Shown here: piece by piece, positions 23,504-32,742 of the stretch
Layout of the letters: each line of letters starts with the position of its first letter
How positions within the stretch are numbered: position 1 is the stretch's first letter
Origin: an uncultured Pelagibacteraceae bacterium
GTDB taxonomy: Bacteria > Pseudomonadota > Alphaproteobacteria > Pelagibacterales > Pelagibacteraceae
Assembly (NCBI GenBank): GCA_902519255.1
Contig: CABYIV010000007.1
Span: 1 to 33,501, forward strand
Length of the DNA: 33,501 nucleotides
Reading direction: 5' to 3'
Made by a program: the position numbers and the translations under genes
Notes under the pieces: model-generated
Databases searched by the model: none
Told to the model about the DNA's origin: nothing
Seen by the model: only the letters and a program-made list of their open reading frames with translations

Positions 23504-25252
23504 CTACTCCGTAGAGAGAACTCTATCATACTCTCTAAAATTCAGATCCCCTGTTAGGATTAATTCTCTTCCCATATCTTGCATTGTCCTAAAGCCTTCG
23601 TTTGAAGCAATTTCTTTAAGCTCAGGTGTAGTTGCTTTTCTTAAAATTGCTTCTTTAATTGGTTTTGTAACATTTAAAATTTCATAAATACCCATTCTAC
23701 CTTTGTAACCAGTATCTTTACATTTAGGACAGCCACTGCCTTTTTGAACTTTTGCCCTTGAAGCTTGTTCTACTGTAAAACCTAAATCAGCTAAAGCTTT
23801 AGGGGTTATATCTTCATCAGGCACTCTACATTCTGCACAAGTTTTTCTTGCTAATCTTTGTGCCAAAACAAGTGAAACAGCTGCACTAATTAAATAATCA
23901 GGCGTCCCCATATTTTGTAGTCTTGTAATTGTGCTCGGTGCATCATTTGTGTGAAGTGTACTAAATACCAAGTGACCTGTTAAAGCAGCTTTCAATCCAA
24001 TATCAACTGTTTCTTTATCCCTCATCTCACCAACTAGAATTATTTCAGGGTCTTGTCTTAAAAAAGATCTCAGGGCAGTAGAAAAGTTAAAACCAATATC
24101 GTCTTTAATTTGAACTTGTCCAACACCATCCAATTCATATTCGACTGGATCTTCCGCTGTTAAAATATTTAGGTGAGGTTTAGAAACTTCTTTTAAGATA
24201 CTATAGAGAGTTGTTGTTTTTCCTGATCCAGTAGGGCCTGTTACAAGAACTAGGCCTTGCGTTCCGTGGATCGCTTTTCTTAAATTTTTTAAATCATTTT
24301 CCTCAAAATTAAGTTGTTCTAAACTGATGTCTCCTGCATCTTTATTTAAAACCCTCATTACTATTCTTTCATTTGTTGCAGTTGGTAAAATCGAAAGACG
24401 AAGGTCAACTACTTTTCCATCAATTTTAAATGGAATTGCTCCATCTTGAGGAAGTCTTCTTTCTGCAATATCTAATTTTCCCATAATCTTAAATCTTGTA
24501 ACCACAGCCCCATAATTTGAATGAAGAAATTTTTTAAAGTGTTCTTGTTCTTGTAAAATTCCATCTAATCTATATCTAACTCTTGATGTAAATCGATAAG
24601 GTTCAATATGAATATCTGAAACTCCTGATTTAATTGCTTCTGCTACAACCGCTGTACTAAATTTAATTACTTCAGACTCGTTTTCTATAGCTTCGATATC
24701 TTCTTCAGGTGGTTTTTCTAAAACTTCCGCTTGATCATCTACATCATAGTCAAATGTTTTAGTCTTCTCAGCATTAGTTTGTCTAATATCTGAGATAGTT
24801 CTCTCACCGTCTGCTAGCAATTTATCTACGAAGTTTGAAATATCAGAAACTTTTGCTGCGTGCAGTTCTATGTCCATTTTTGTAATTGTTCGTAAATTTC
24901 TCATTAAACTTAATTTTGAAATATCAGATATTGCTATGTGCAATACTTTTCCTTCAATTTTGAAAGGAGCTATAAAGTTCATATTAATGTAATTTGATGG
25001 AAGAACAGCTTTCAATTCATCAGTTACAGCAATTGTTGACAAGTCAACTACATCTAATGATTGGTCTTTTACTAAAAGATCTAAAATCTTTTCTTCATCA
25101 GTTAGATTTAACTCAAATACAGCGTCTAATTGAGACTTTTCTCCCTCACCAGATATTTTTTTAATTTCAACTAAATCTTTCCCTGAAATAATATCCTGAT
25201 CAATAAGAATATTAATTAAATTAATCTCAGACTCTCTACTAATATTTATCAT
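23504..25252 (-). CDS. pilB: Type IV pilus extension ATPase PilB
   Basis: A 582-residue GspE/PilB ATPase. The N-terminal T2SSE_N-like domain (about 1-145) lacks the clear RLGxxL c-di-GMP pattern. The ATPase core has Walker A GPTGSGKT at 339-346, the Asp box EDPVEY near 367-372, Walker B ILVGEMRD at 405-412, and the His box STLHTN. A tetracysteine zinc site (C472, C475, C508, C511) marks it as an extension motor rather than PilT. ATP hydrolysis drives pilin assembly through PilC. It overlaps pilQ by a TAATG. Confidence 0.95.
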   Translation of the reverse strand: MINISRESEINLINILIDQDIISGKDLVEIKKISGEGEKSQLDAVFELNLTDEEKILDLLVKDQSLDVVDLSTIAVTDELKAVLPSNYINMNFIAPFKIEGKVLHIAISDISKLSLMRNLRTITKMDIELHAAKVSDISNFVDKLLADGERTISDIRQTNAEKTKTFDYDVDDQAEVLEKPPEEDIEAIENESEVIKFSTAVVAEAIKSGVSDIHIEPYRFTSRVRYRLDGILQEQEHFKKFLHSNYGAVVTRFKIMGKLDIAERRLPQDGAIPFKIDGKVVDLRLSILPTATNERIVMRVLNKDAGDISLEQLNFEENDLKNLRKAIHGTQGLVLVTGPTGSGKTTTLYSILKEVSKPHLNILTAEDPVEYELDGVGQVQIKDDIGFNFSTALRSFLRQDPEIILVGEMRDKETVDIGLKAALTGHLVFSTLHTNDAPSTITRLQNMGTPDYLISAAVSLVLAQRLARKTCAECRVPDEDITPKALADLGFTVEQASRAKVQKGSGCPKCKDTGYKGRMGIYEILNVTKPIKEAILRKATTPELKEIASNEGFRTMQDMGRELILTGDLNFREYDRVLSTE

Positions 25253-26805
25253 TATAAAATTCTTGGTGCTATAAACACTAACAATTCATCTAGGTTATCA
25301 GAATTTTCAGTCCCTTTAAAGAGATTACCTATTACAGGCATATTGCCAAGAGCTGGAACTTGATCTTTAGATTTTGATAATACGTTCTTTTTAATTCCAC
25401 CAATTACAACAATATCACCATCTGCCACTAATAATTTGGTCACAATTTCCATTTTATTAACTGCCGGCGTATCACCTGCAACTGATCTATTTGGTGTATC
25501 ATTATTAACTTGAATACTTAATAAAACGTTTCCATCTCCGATAATACTAGGAGTGACCTCTAATTTAAGAGCCGCTTCCTTGAAAGATACTTGAGATCCT
25601 CCGCCCTCCCCTGGGGCTTCATAAGGTATTTCCTCACCTTGTGTAACTGTTGCTACTTGATTATCTAGTGTGAATACTTTTGGATTAGAAATAGTTTTAC
25701 CCATACCCATTCTTTCTAATGCTGTAATTTCTGCTTTTAAAACACCTGAACCAGTTCTTCTTAAAATTCCAATACCACTTGTTGGATTTGTAATTGCAAA
25801 ATTTGCTATACTATCTGTTGCATCACCAAGATTAGCTGAATCTCCTGGCACTACACCAGTTGCACTACCTGCGCTTCCTCCTGATAGGCCACCAGTAACA
25901 GTACCTGCTCTATTATAATAACCTCCCAATCTTGTTCCAAGTGCTTTTTCAAAATCAGAATTTGCTTCAACTATAAAAGCTTCTATTAAAACTTGTTTTG
26001 TTCTTATATCTATTTCTTTAATAACTTTATCAACTACATCTAAATCTTTCTCTTTTCCTCGAACTATAATTGATCTTGTTGTTGCTTCTTCTGTTATTTG
26101 TATTGGTGTATATGAACTGTCGCCTGCTGTTGAAGTAAATAACTCATCAATAGTTTGTTTAGCTTGAGCAGGAGTTATATAATAAAGTCTGAAAATCTCA
26201 GAATATATTGGCTCAACACTATCTTCTAATTCTACTTTCTTTTTAACAGCTTGTGCTCTTTCAGACTTATAAGTCTCTTGTGCGGTTAGTGTTTCAGGAG
26301 AATGAACTCTTATTAAGTTACTAGCAACATCAACATCTGATGCATAATTTTTCATATCTAAAAGAGCTTGAAATGCTTTGTCCCAAGGAACATCAATTAA
26401 TTCTGCTGATATTGCTCCCGCAACCTCATCTCCAACTAAAACATTTATCTCTCCTATTTTACCCATCAATTTCATGGTTTCTTTATAATCTAGGTTTTTA
26501 AATTTAAGAGTTACCCTTTGTTTTAATAGTGGATAATCATCAGGTATTATTAAATAATTTCTTTGTGCTTCAGATGATATTTTTTTTCTTTTTCCAAGTT
26601 TTTTTGCATCACCTTCAATAGGTTTAGGACCCATTTCTAAAGTTTTTGCGATTTCTGATTGTCCACTACTCACAATATCTTTATCTTTAATAAGAGGTGT
26701 ATTGTGTTTGAATGGTTTGTCATATTTTTTCAAGTTTTGACAAGCATTTAATGCAACTAATAAAAATAATAATCCAAAATATGTTAATATTTTTTTAATA
26801 GTCAT
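25252..26805 (-). CDS. pilQ: Type IV pilus secretin, lipoprotein PilQ/MshL-like
   Basis: A 517-residue secretin. The start is set at the ATG at 26805, preceded by GGGAGG, rather than an upstream frame start at 26835. The leader has a lipobox LNAC with C22, so the protein is lipidated as in MshL. An STN-like N-domain (RVTLKFKNLDYKETM near residue 95) and an N1 domain precede the secretin core. The core contains ISNPKVFTLDNQVATV, QGEEIPYE, LEVTPSIIGDG and VPALGNMPVIGNLF. It forms the outer-membrane gate for the pilus. Lipidation may remove the need for a separate pilotin. The PilQ or MshL name cannot be settled here. Confidence 0.92.
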   Translation of the reverse strand: MTIKKILTYFGLLFLLVALNACQNLKKYDKPFKHNTPLIKDKDIVSSGQSEIAKTLEMGPKPIEGDAKKLGKRKKISSEAQRNYLIIPDDYPLLKQRVTLKFKNLDYKETMKLMGKIGEINVLVGDEVAGAISAELIDVPWDKAFQALLDMKNYASDVDVASNLIRVHSPETLTAQETYKSERAQAVKKKVELEDSVEPIYSEIFRLYYITPAQAKQTIDELFTSTAGDSSYTPIQITEEATTRSIIVRGKEKDLDVVDKVIKEIDIRTKQVLIEAFIVEANSDFEKALGTRLGGYYNRAGTVTGGLSGGSAGSATGVVPGDSANLGDATDSIANFAITNPTSGIGILRRTGSGVLKAEITALERMGMGKTISNPKVFTLDNQVATVTQGEEIPYEAPGEGGGSQVSFKEAALKLEVTPSIIGDGNVLLSIQVNNDTPNRSVAGDTPAVNKMEIVTKLLVADGDIVVIGGIKKNVLSKSKDQVPALGNMPVIGNLFKGTENSDNLDELLVFIAPRIL

Positions 26806-27241
26806 CTGCCTCCCGGACCTGATTATTAAAATCAATTATCATGAATTTACCATCATCTTTTTTAAATATTGCCTCTGTTAATCTTAAATCTACTAATTGT
26901 ATTTCTCCAAGATATTGACCTAAGGTCATTGTTAAAACTTCCCCGCCAGAATTAACTAAAGAAATGTAACTATAATCTTTTCCAGAAATTAGACCAGCTA
27001 ATTTAAAATTATACAAGCTCATTTCATTATCTTGTTCATCTTGTGGTATGCTTGCTGAAGATGACGTTCCCTCATTTCCTGCAAAAGGATCGTTTAATGG
27101 AACTTCTTCATCTTCCTCCATTTCTTTAACAATTTCTTTTGCTGCATCTAAGACTTCTTGTTTTTGATCATGATTATCTGCAAAAGCAGCGTTTGCTATT
27201 AAAGAAAATGTTATGATGAATAAGATTTTAAAAAAATTCAT
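26795..27241 (-). CDS. pilP: Type IV pilus alignment protein PilP
   Basis: A 148-residue protein with a signal peptide ending near FADNHD, then a flexible acidic linker with NDPFAG, and a C-terminal beta domain. That domain contains LAGLISGKDYSYISLVNSGG and TLGQYLGEIQLVDL, the homology region of PilP, which contacts the secretin N-domains. There is no obvious lipobox, so it may be periplasmic rather than anchored in the inner membrane. It overlaps pilO by 14 bases and pilQ by 11 bases. Confidence 0.88.
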   Translation of the reverse strand: MNFFKILFIITFSLIANAAFADNHDQKQEVLDAAKEIVKEMEEDEEVPLNDPFAGNEGTSSSASIPQDEQDNEMSLYNFKLAGLISGKDYSYISLVNSGGEVLTMTLGQYLGEIQLVDLRLTEAIFKKDDGKFMIIDFNNQVREADDY

Positions 27242-27866
27242 CTGGTAATCCTACTATTGTTAATTCACCTTGCGCCATTATCGCTCCAGTTGAATCGTTT
27301 TGTACTATACTTATAGTCTCTTTGTCAAAATTTAACATTTTATTTTGTCTAGAAACTGCTCTTTTAAACTTTATGTAACCTAAAAAATTCCCTTTGATTT
27401 CATAATCTACAGGTATTTGATAATAAGAAACCATATCCCTTGTGATATTATTTTCTGCTTGTTGAGTAACTCCTTGTTTAAATACTGGCTTAGGTTTTTT
27501 CTTTTCAATTTTTGATATTACCAATCCATTAACAGCAGCATATTTACTTAAACTTTCATAAAGATCTTCAACTTCAGCTTTTGAATGAAATAGAGTTGAA
27601 GTTTTATCAAAATCAGGTTTCATTTTTTTAATTCTTGTTTTGAAAGTAATTATTTCATTATCAAATTGTGAGATTTCGTTTTGCTTTACTATTTTGTCAT
27701 TATATTTAGCTTTTCTTTCTTTGACCATTGGATTTAAAATTACATAGTAAATTATTAAAAATAAAATTATTGCTCCAAAACCAGATCCAAATTTAATTAA
27801 AGTTTTTTTATCTACAGCAGCTAGCTTCTGCTTTAGATCGTCCATAGTCATGTTTTTTAAATCCAT
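27228..27866 (-). CDS. pilO: Type IV pilus alignment protein PilO
   Basis: A 212-residue bitopic protein. A short cytosolic N-terminus is followed by one membrane helix (about 26-47), then coiled coil (about 55-90), then a ferredoxin-like periplasmic part including YQIPVDYEIKGNFLGYIKF, which is typical of PilO. It pairs with PilN in the inner-membrane alignment complex and binds PilP. The ATG shares the A of the pilMN stop (TAATG). Confidence 0.9.
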   Translation of the reverse strand: MDLKNMTMDDLKQKLAAVDKKTLIKFGSGFGAIILFLIIYYVILNPMVKERKAKYNDKIVKQNEISQFDNEIITFKTRIKKMKPDFDKTSTLFHSKAEVEDLYESLSKYAAVNGLVISKIEKKKPKPVFKQGVTQQAENNITRDMVSYYQIPVDYEIKGNFLGYIKFKRAVSRQNKMLNFDKETISIVQNDSTGAIMAQGELTIVGLPDEFF

Positions 27867-29584
27867 TATACTTGCTCCAATACACAGGCTACTTTAAAGC
27901 CCTTCATAGTTTGTGATCCCTGCTGCTGGCCTTGAGGTAGAGTCATGCTTGCCAATGAAGCTTGTGAGATCAATTTTTTATTGTTCAAATTACTAATTAA
28001 TTTCAAAATATCTTGATCACTAAATGCTGTTCCTTCAATAACAACTAAATCTGAACCATTATATTCTATTTTGCTAAATTTAACTCTTTTAGGAACTGCA
28101 GAAGCGATTTGTGCTAATACTCTAAAGCTGACTGTTTTATTAGACTTAATTGATTTACTTAATTGAAGAGACTTAAGCATAAAACCAATTTCTTTTGCGT
28201 ATTTATTTTTCTCTAAAGTTTTAAGTTCATGAGTTTGTAAAATTTCGTCATAACCTTCTATTTTTTTATTAAGATCTGTAATTTGCCAGAATGATAAACC
28301 AAATAAAACTAAGTAGATTAGTGAAACTATTCCTACCACTCCTTTAAATGCAAAATTTGAAAAGGCTTTTGCTTTTTTCTGAGCAATCATATTTTCTCTG
28401 TTAGGTAAAAGGTTAATATTTTTAACAGCAGTAACAAATTTATAGTAACCAAAAACGTCTAGTTTTCTAAAAGCAAGTCCCATCACTGTTGAAAAATATG
28501 AACGGTTATCCATTTTAATATCATTTTCTAATTGTGCAGGAATTTTTATTCCATCAAAAGGATCAAATAAATTGTATCCAGTGTTAACCATATTTTTTCT
28601 AAAGCTACCAAGATAATCTTCAACATTTTGTAGATTTGATGTAACTTTTAAATTTCTAATTCTTTTCTCATATTTTTGCTCAAAGTCTTGAACTGCTTGT
28701 TTGACTTGTGTCATATATCTTCTAACAAGTGCATCCATCTCTTCTTGATTATTGCTTTCTTGAAGTGTTTTTCTATCTTGAGATCTAATAAAAATATCAG
28801 TTATAATTGGATTGTTTTCGTAAAGTATCATTACATAGTTTTCATCTAAACCAAATTCTAGAACAGCAGTTAAGTTAGAGTCTTCAATTGAACCTGCAAT
28901 TTGATTAATTTGATCAACAGCAGATTTTAATGCAAAACATTTAACATCTATAATAACAGCATTTAATCCACCTTTTTTAATAATGTCTGTATAACTATTA
29001 ATGTCTGATAATTTTGATGCCACAAAAAGGATATCCATTGTATTTCCTGTTTTGTCTCTATTTATTACTTGATGGAATATAGAGTAGTCATTTAAATTAT
29101 CAGTTAATTGAACTAAGTTTTCCCAAAGTGAATCTGTATCTATCGCTTTTTTCAATTCTTCATCAGTCATTAAAGGTGCAGTTACAACTCTTATAATTGC
29201 GCTAGTTACTGGAATCGCGATCGCAGCGTTAGTCGTATTAATTTTAGATTTTTGTAAAGCTAATTTTAATTCTTCAGCAACTTTATCAGGATTTTCAAGT
29301 ACAGTTCCATTTTCTGGAATACCCTCAAATTTATGAACATAGAATTTATCTAAAACCCATTGATTGGCTTTATTACTTGAAACTTGCGATAATCTTATCT
29401 CTGAAGGAGTAAGTTCAACTCCTAAAATTTCCTCACCTTTAATAGATTGTTTTCCTAATCTATTTTTAACAAGCTTACTAAAAAATCCCTCTTTCTTTTT
29501 GCTTTCCCCTCCTTGTGGTACAGGAGGTGTGTTTGCATCATCTTTTTTTTTCTTTTTAAATAAATTTGCAAAAGGATTTTTCAT
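27866..29584 (-). CDS. pilMN: PilM-PilN fusion, type IV pilus alignment protein
   Basis: The 572-residue protein joins two pilus parts that are normally separate. Residues 50-375 are an actin-like PilM domain (LGVELTPSEIRLSQV, AIAIPVTSAIIRVV, VLEFGLDENYVMILY). Residues 388-572 are PilN, opening with the INLLP motif at 390-394, then a membrane helix (about 412-432), coiled coil (about 436-480) and the PilN ferredoxin-like fold ending near 570. The 45-residue basic start (KKKKDD, GESKKKEG) is extra and cytosolic. In separate systems the PilN INLLP tail binds PilM, so this fusion fixes that contact in one chain. It is the first gene of the minus-strand operon. Confidence 0.9.
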   Translation of the reverse strand: MKNPFANLFKKKKKDDANTPPVPQGGESKKKEGFFSKLVKNRLGKQSIKGEEILGVELTPSEIRLSQVSSNKANQWVLDKFYVHKFEGIPENGTVLENPDKVAEELKLALQKSKINTTNAAIAIPVTSAIIRVVTAPLMTDEELKKAIDTDSLWENLVQLTDNLNDYSIFHQVINRDKTGNTMDILFVASKLSDINSYTDIIKKGGLNAVIIDVKCFALKSAVDQINQIAGSIEDSNLTAVLEFGLDENYVMILYENNPIITDIFIRSQDRKTLQESNNQEEMDALVRRYMTQVKQAVQDFEQKYEKRIRNLKVTSNLQNVEDYLGSFRKNMVNTGYNLFDPFDGIKIPAQLENDIKMDNRSYFSTVMGLAFRKLDVFGYYKFVTAVKNINLLPNRENMIAQKKAKAFSNFAFKGVVGIVSLIYLVLFGLSFWQITDLNKKIEGYDEILQTHELKTLEKNKYAKEIGFMLKSLQLSKSIKSNKTVSFRVLAQIASAVPKRVKFSKIEYNGSDLVVIEGTAFSDQDILKLISNLNNKKLISQASLASMTLPQGQQQGSQTMKGFKVACVLEQV

Positions 29585-29711
29585 AAATTTTATAAACGAA
29601 TTTTAACTTTATACTCAACTTTTACTAGAATAAAAACACCTGATATTCAATTTGGGTTTTTTACAAAAATTAATTGGTAAAACAAGTCAATTTTATAGTA
29701 CAAAGGGTTTT
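29585..29711. promoter_or_regulatory. Divergent control region between pilMN and pilT
   Basis: A 127-base AT-rich gap with the start of the pilMN operon on one side and pilT on the other. AAGGG lies four bases before the pilT ATG at 29712 and is the likely ribosome site. I see no convincing -35/-10 pair in either direction. The gap must hold the promoters for both pilus operons. Confidence 0.5.
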
Positions 29712-30728
29712 ATGTTTGAAAAGTTAGAACAACTAGCCAAAGATAATAAAAAAATCTCTGATTTTCATATCAGAGCAGGATCTCCACTTGCATACAGACA
29801 AACTGGAGAAATAATTAAAGTTCAGGAAGTCATGGTTACAGCTCAAGATCTAAAAGATATGCTTTCAATGAATTGTAATGAACATGAATTAAATAAATTT
29901 GAAAAAACACACGAACTTGATACATCTGTTACTCTAAGTGGATTAAGATTTAGAGCGAATTTTTATAAAACGATTAATGGACCTGCATGTGTTTGCAGAA
30001 GAGTTGAAAGTAAAATTCCAGATATGGAACAATTCAATTTACCACAAGCTCTCTATGACATTGTTGATTTTCATAAAGGTTTAGTTTTAGTAACAGGTCC
30101 AACTGGTTCTGGTAAATCAACAACACTTGCAGCAATTGTAAATGAAATTAATAAAACAAGAACTTCAAATATTATCACAGTAGAAGATCCAGTAGAATTT
30201 ATTCATAAAGATAATAAAAGCATTGTCTCTCATAGAGAGGTAGGAAAACAAACAGAAACTTTTGCAGCAGCATTAAAAGCAGCTTTAAGGGAAGATCCTG
30301 ATGTAATCCTTGTTGGTGAGATGAGAGATCTTGAAACAATAAGTCTTGCATTAACAGCTGCAGAAACTGGACATTTAGTTTTTGGAACTTTGCATACAAG
30401 TGGTGCACCAAGTACAATTAACAGAATTATAGATGTGTTCCCTCCTGAACAACAAGAACAAATTCGAGCTCAAATTTCAACTTCTCTTAAAATGGTTGTT
30501 ACTCAAAGATTGTTAAAGACCAGAGACGGCGCTGGAAGAGTTGGTGCATTTGAAATAATGAAATGTACCGCACCTATACAAAACTTGATTAGAGAAGCAA
30601 AAATTCACCAAATTCCAAGTATAATGCAAACAGCAGTTAGAGATGGAATGATTACCATGGAAAAATCTCTTGAAGAATTAGCGAAATCAGGGAAAATAGA
30701 TCCAGGTGCAGCAAGATCAGAACATTAA
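29712..30728 (+). CDS. pilT: Type IV pilus retraction ATPase PilT
   Basis: A 338-residue ATPase of usual PilT length. An in-frame TTG at 29652 would add 20 residues with no match to the family. The ATG at 29712 has an AAGGG ribosome site and starts like PilT (MFEKLEQLAKDNKK, then SDFHIRAGSPLAYR). Walker A is GPTGSGKST, the Asp box EDPVEF, Walker B ILVGEMRD, and the His box GTLHTSGAPST. The retraction motif region APIQNLIREAK corresponds to AIRNLIRE. PilT disassembles pili to pull the fibre back. No PilU is seen nearby. Confidence 0.95.
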   Translation: MFEKLEQLAKDNKKISDFHIRAGSPLAYRQTGEIIKVQEVMVTAQDLKDMLSMNCNEHELNKFEKTHELDTSVTLSGLRFRANFYKTINGPACVCRRVESKIPDMEQFNLPQALYDIVDFHKGLVLVTGPTGSGKSTTLAAIVNEINKTRTSNIITVEDPVEFIHKDNKSIVSHREVGKQTETFAAALKAALREDPDVILVGEMRDLETISLALTAAETGHLVFGTLHTSGAPSTINRIIDVFPPEQQEQIRAQISTSLKMVVTQRLLKTRDGAGRVGAFEIMKCTAPIQNLIREAKIHQIPSIMQTAVRDGMITMEKSLEELAKSGKIDPGAARSEH

Positions 30729-31359
30729 AGGATTTACAATTTTAGAGTTACTAGTTGTTATTACAATAGTAGCAATTATTTCTGCTGTTGCTTATCCAAA
30801 TTTTTCAAACTGGCGACAAGATAGAGAGTTAAGAGCTGCAATGGAAAAAGCGGCAACTATGCTTTCATCTGTAAATACTTTATCTCAAAGAGGAAATTAT
30901 CCCTTTGTTCAATTTAGAGTAACACCCAATGGAACTACATCAACAAAATTTATTTCAAAAGGAATGGATGCAACTTCGTTATCAATAAAATTAAATAATG
31001 CACAAACTATTGAATGTAATACTTCTAGTGGTAGTTATTGGGATAATAACCAAGTTGACGAAACTACAAAAAAAATATCAACACATATTAGCAAAGACGG
31101 TGCAGTTTGTTTTTCTAAAGATGGAAGTTATTTTAAAGCACATGGAACTTTAAAAAATAATTTAAATGTTACAGTCGAAAATAGATCAACAAACCAATAT
31201 TTGATACTTTGCACAACATCAAACGCAAGTAATGGTGGCAAATGTCCCTTGGATCAAGCAGGTGGGTTGGAAAAACCTGCATACTTGGTTGAATGGACTA
31301 GATTTGGTAATATAAGTAAATTTAAATGGAGTGGAAGTGATTGGACTAGGCAAAACTAA
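30706..31359 (+). CDS. Minor pseudopilin, FimT/GspH-like
   Basis: A 217-residue pseudopilin beginning at a GTG that overlaps the pilT end by 23 bases. No other start is available before the leader cut (KG then FTILELLVVI). Glu5 is present and a single N-terminal helix is followed by a mixed globular part with four cysteines. It resembles the FimT/GspH group that primes pilus assembly. It is the first of four minor pilins in one operon, so a role in the initiation complex at the fibre tip is likely. Confidence 0.85.
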   Translation: MQQDQNIKGFTILELLVVITIVAIISAVAYPNFSNWRQDRELRAAMEKAATMLSSVNTLSQRGNYPFVQFRVTPNGTTSTKFISKGMDATSLSIKLNNAQTIECNTSSGSYWDNNQVDETTKKISTHISKDGAVCFSKDGSYFKAHGTLKNNLNVTVENRSTNQYLILCTTSNASNGGKCPLDQAGGLEKPAYLVEWTRFGNISKFKWSGSDWTRQN

Positions 31360-31906
31360 ATTATCAGAAAAAGGAATGACCCTGCTTGAAGCCTTGGTTT
31401 CAACTGCAATTATAGGTATTGGATTTGTTGCGGTTTTTCAGATGGTTAATTACTCAGTACAATCAATTGATGTTTCAGGAGAGAGAACAAAGGCAAATTA
31501 TTTGGTATCTATGGTAGCAGAAGACTTAATTTCTGAAAGAGATTCAAGCTCTCCTACTACAGATGTAAAATTTAAAGACTATTTGATTAATAATTCTTGG
31601 AGTATGGCAAACTGTTCTAATAGAGGCACATCTTCCACTAATTTTAATAATGCAGTACAAAACAAGTTTCAAAAATGGGATAAAAGATTTTCTAGAGAAA
31701 GACTAAAATGTAAGGGAAATAAAGATAATAAAATTCTCAAAATTTACGAAATCTGCAATAACAATGCTGCAGCAAATAACTGCAAATACAACAACACTAC
31801 AAATTATAAAGGTAATGGTGTTTATGAAAAATGGTATCTTGGAAAAATGGAAGTCAATCTTAACGACGGCAAAAAGAAAAAATATTTATATTTTCAATTT
31901 AATTAA
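31337..31906 (+). CDS. Minor pilin, PilV-like
   Basis: A 189-residue prepilin-like protein with leader cut EKG then MTLLEALVSTAIIGIG and Glu5 in place. Two GTG codons at 31331 and 31337 are possible starts. The second has a GGAG five bases upstream and is chosen. It overlaps the previous gene by 23 bases. The C-terminal part is lysine- and asparagine-rich with cysteine pairs (CNNNAAANNC). The position after FimT and before PilW matches PilV in the pilV-pilW-pilX order, although the sequence is too divergent to be certain. Confidence 0.8.
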   Translation: MIGLGKTKLSEKGMTLLEALVSTAIIGIGFVAVFQMVNYSVQSIDVSGERTKANYLVSMVAEDLISERDSSSPTTDVKFKDYLINNSWSMANCSNRGTSSTNFNNAVQNKFQKWDKRFSRERLKCKGNKDNKILKIYEICNNNAAANNCKYNNTTNYKGNGVYEKWYLGKMEVNLNDGKKKKYLYFQFN

Positions 31907-32742
31907 TGAAAAAAAAATTAAGCAATATTGCAGGTGTAACTTTAATAGAAATTCTAATTGGAATTTTAATTTCTGTAGTGATGATGGGTGCTATGTTCAC
32001 CTCTTACACCGTAGTTAATAATACTTACTCTCAAGTTACTGATCGAGCAAAAATTTCAACAGCTGGAAGAGATGTTGTTGGAATGATTATGAGAGATATA
32101 AGAAATGCTGGATTTATGTATTTCAATGATAATATCAAAACATCAAATGAGCATATTCCAATACTAATCACTAAATATGTGAATTTTTCAGAATGCGATA
32201 AAATCGATATTGTTTACGGAGATGTAAATTATAAACAAGGAAGAACGCCTGCATATATATATGAGAGATATAAAATAACTTACAAATGCAAAAAATCTAC
32301 TATTCCTGATAAAACGCAACCGCAATTAGGTGGAGGTGGATACCCTCCAATCGATGCTTTTGCTGTTTATAAAAAAAAAGTTAAATGGAATAATACATCA
32401 GGTAGATGGGATGATCCTACAACAGATAACAATGATAAAACATACGATGATCAACTCGTTGTAGATTACGTAGATGATATGATTTTTAATCCTGTTGACG
32501 AAAAAGGAATGTTAATCAATCCACCCCCTTCTGCAACAAATGTAAACAAAGATTTAATTTATAAAATTAAAACTGTTGATATCGCATTGACTGTTAGATC
32601 AACAAAAAATTTTTTTAGAAATTCTAAAATTAGAGATGTGTTTGCATTAAAAGACTCAACTAGAAATAAAAAGAAAACTGACAAATATTTAAGAGATACA
32701 ATTATTGTAACTGCTCACGCAAGAAATTTAGGAATGGAATAA
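31906..32742 (+). CDS. Minor pilin, PilW-like
   Basis: A 278-residue prepilin-like protein. The leader is cut at AG before VTLIEILIGILIS with Glu5, then AGRDVVGMIMRDIRNAGF near residue 58, a strong PilW signature. The rest is a long globular domain with a proline- and glycine-rich loop. The ATG shares the A of the preceding TAA stop. PilW is part of the minor pilin tip complex with PilV, PilX and usually PilY1. Confidence 0.87.
   Translation: MKKKLSNIAGVTLIEILIGILISVVMMGAMFTSYTVVNNTYSQVTDRAKISTAGRDVVGMIMRDIRNAGFMYFNDNIKTSNEHIPILITKYVNFSECDKIDIVYGDVNYKQGRTPAYIYERYKITYKCKKSTIPDKTQPQLGGGGYPPIDAFAVYKKKVKWNNTSGRWDDPTTDNNDKTYDDQLVVDYVDDMIFNPVDEKGMLINPPPSATNVNKDLIYKIKTVDIALTVRSTKNFFRNSKIRDVFALKDSTRNKKKTDKYLRDTIIVTAHARNLGME

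Noticed and set aside
29652..29711. TTG-initiated 20-residue extension of PilT
   Set aside because: No family match and no ribosome site, while the ATG at 29712 has AAGGG and the normal PilT start.
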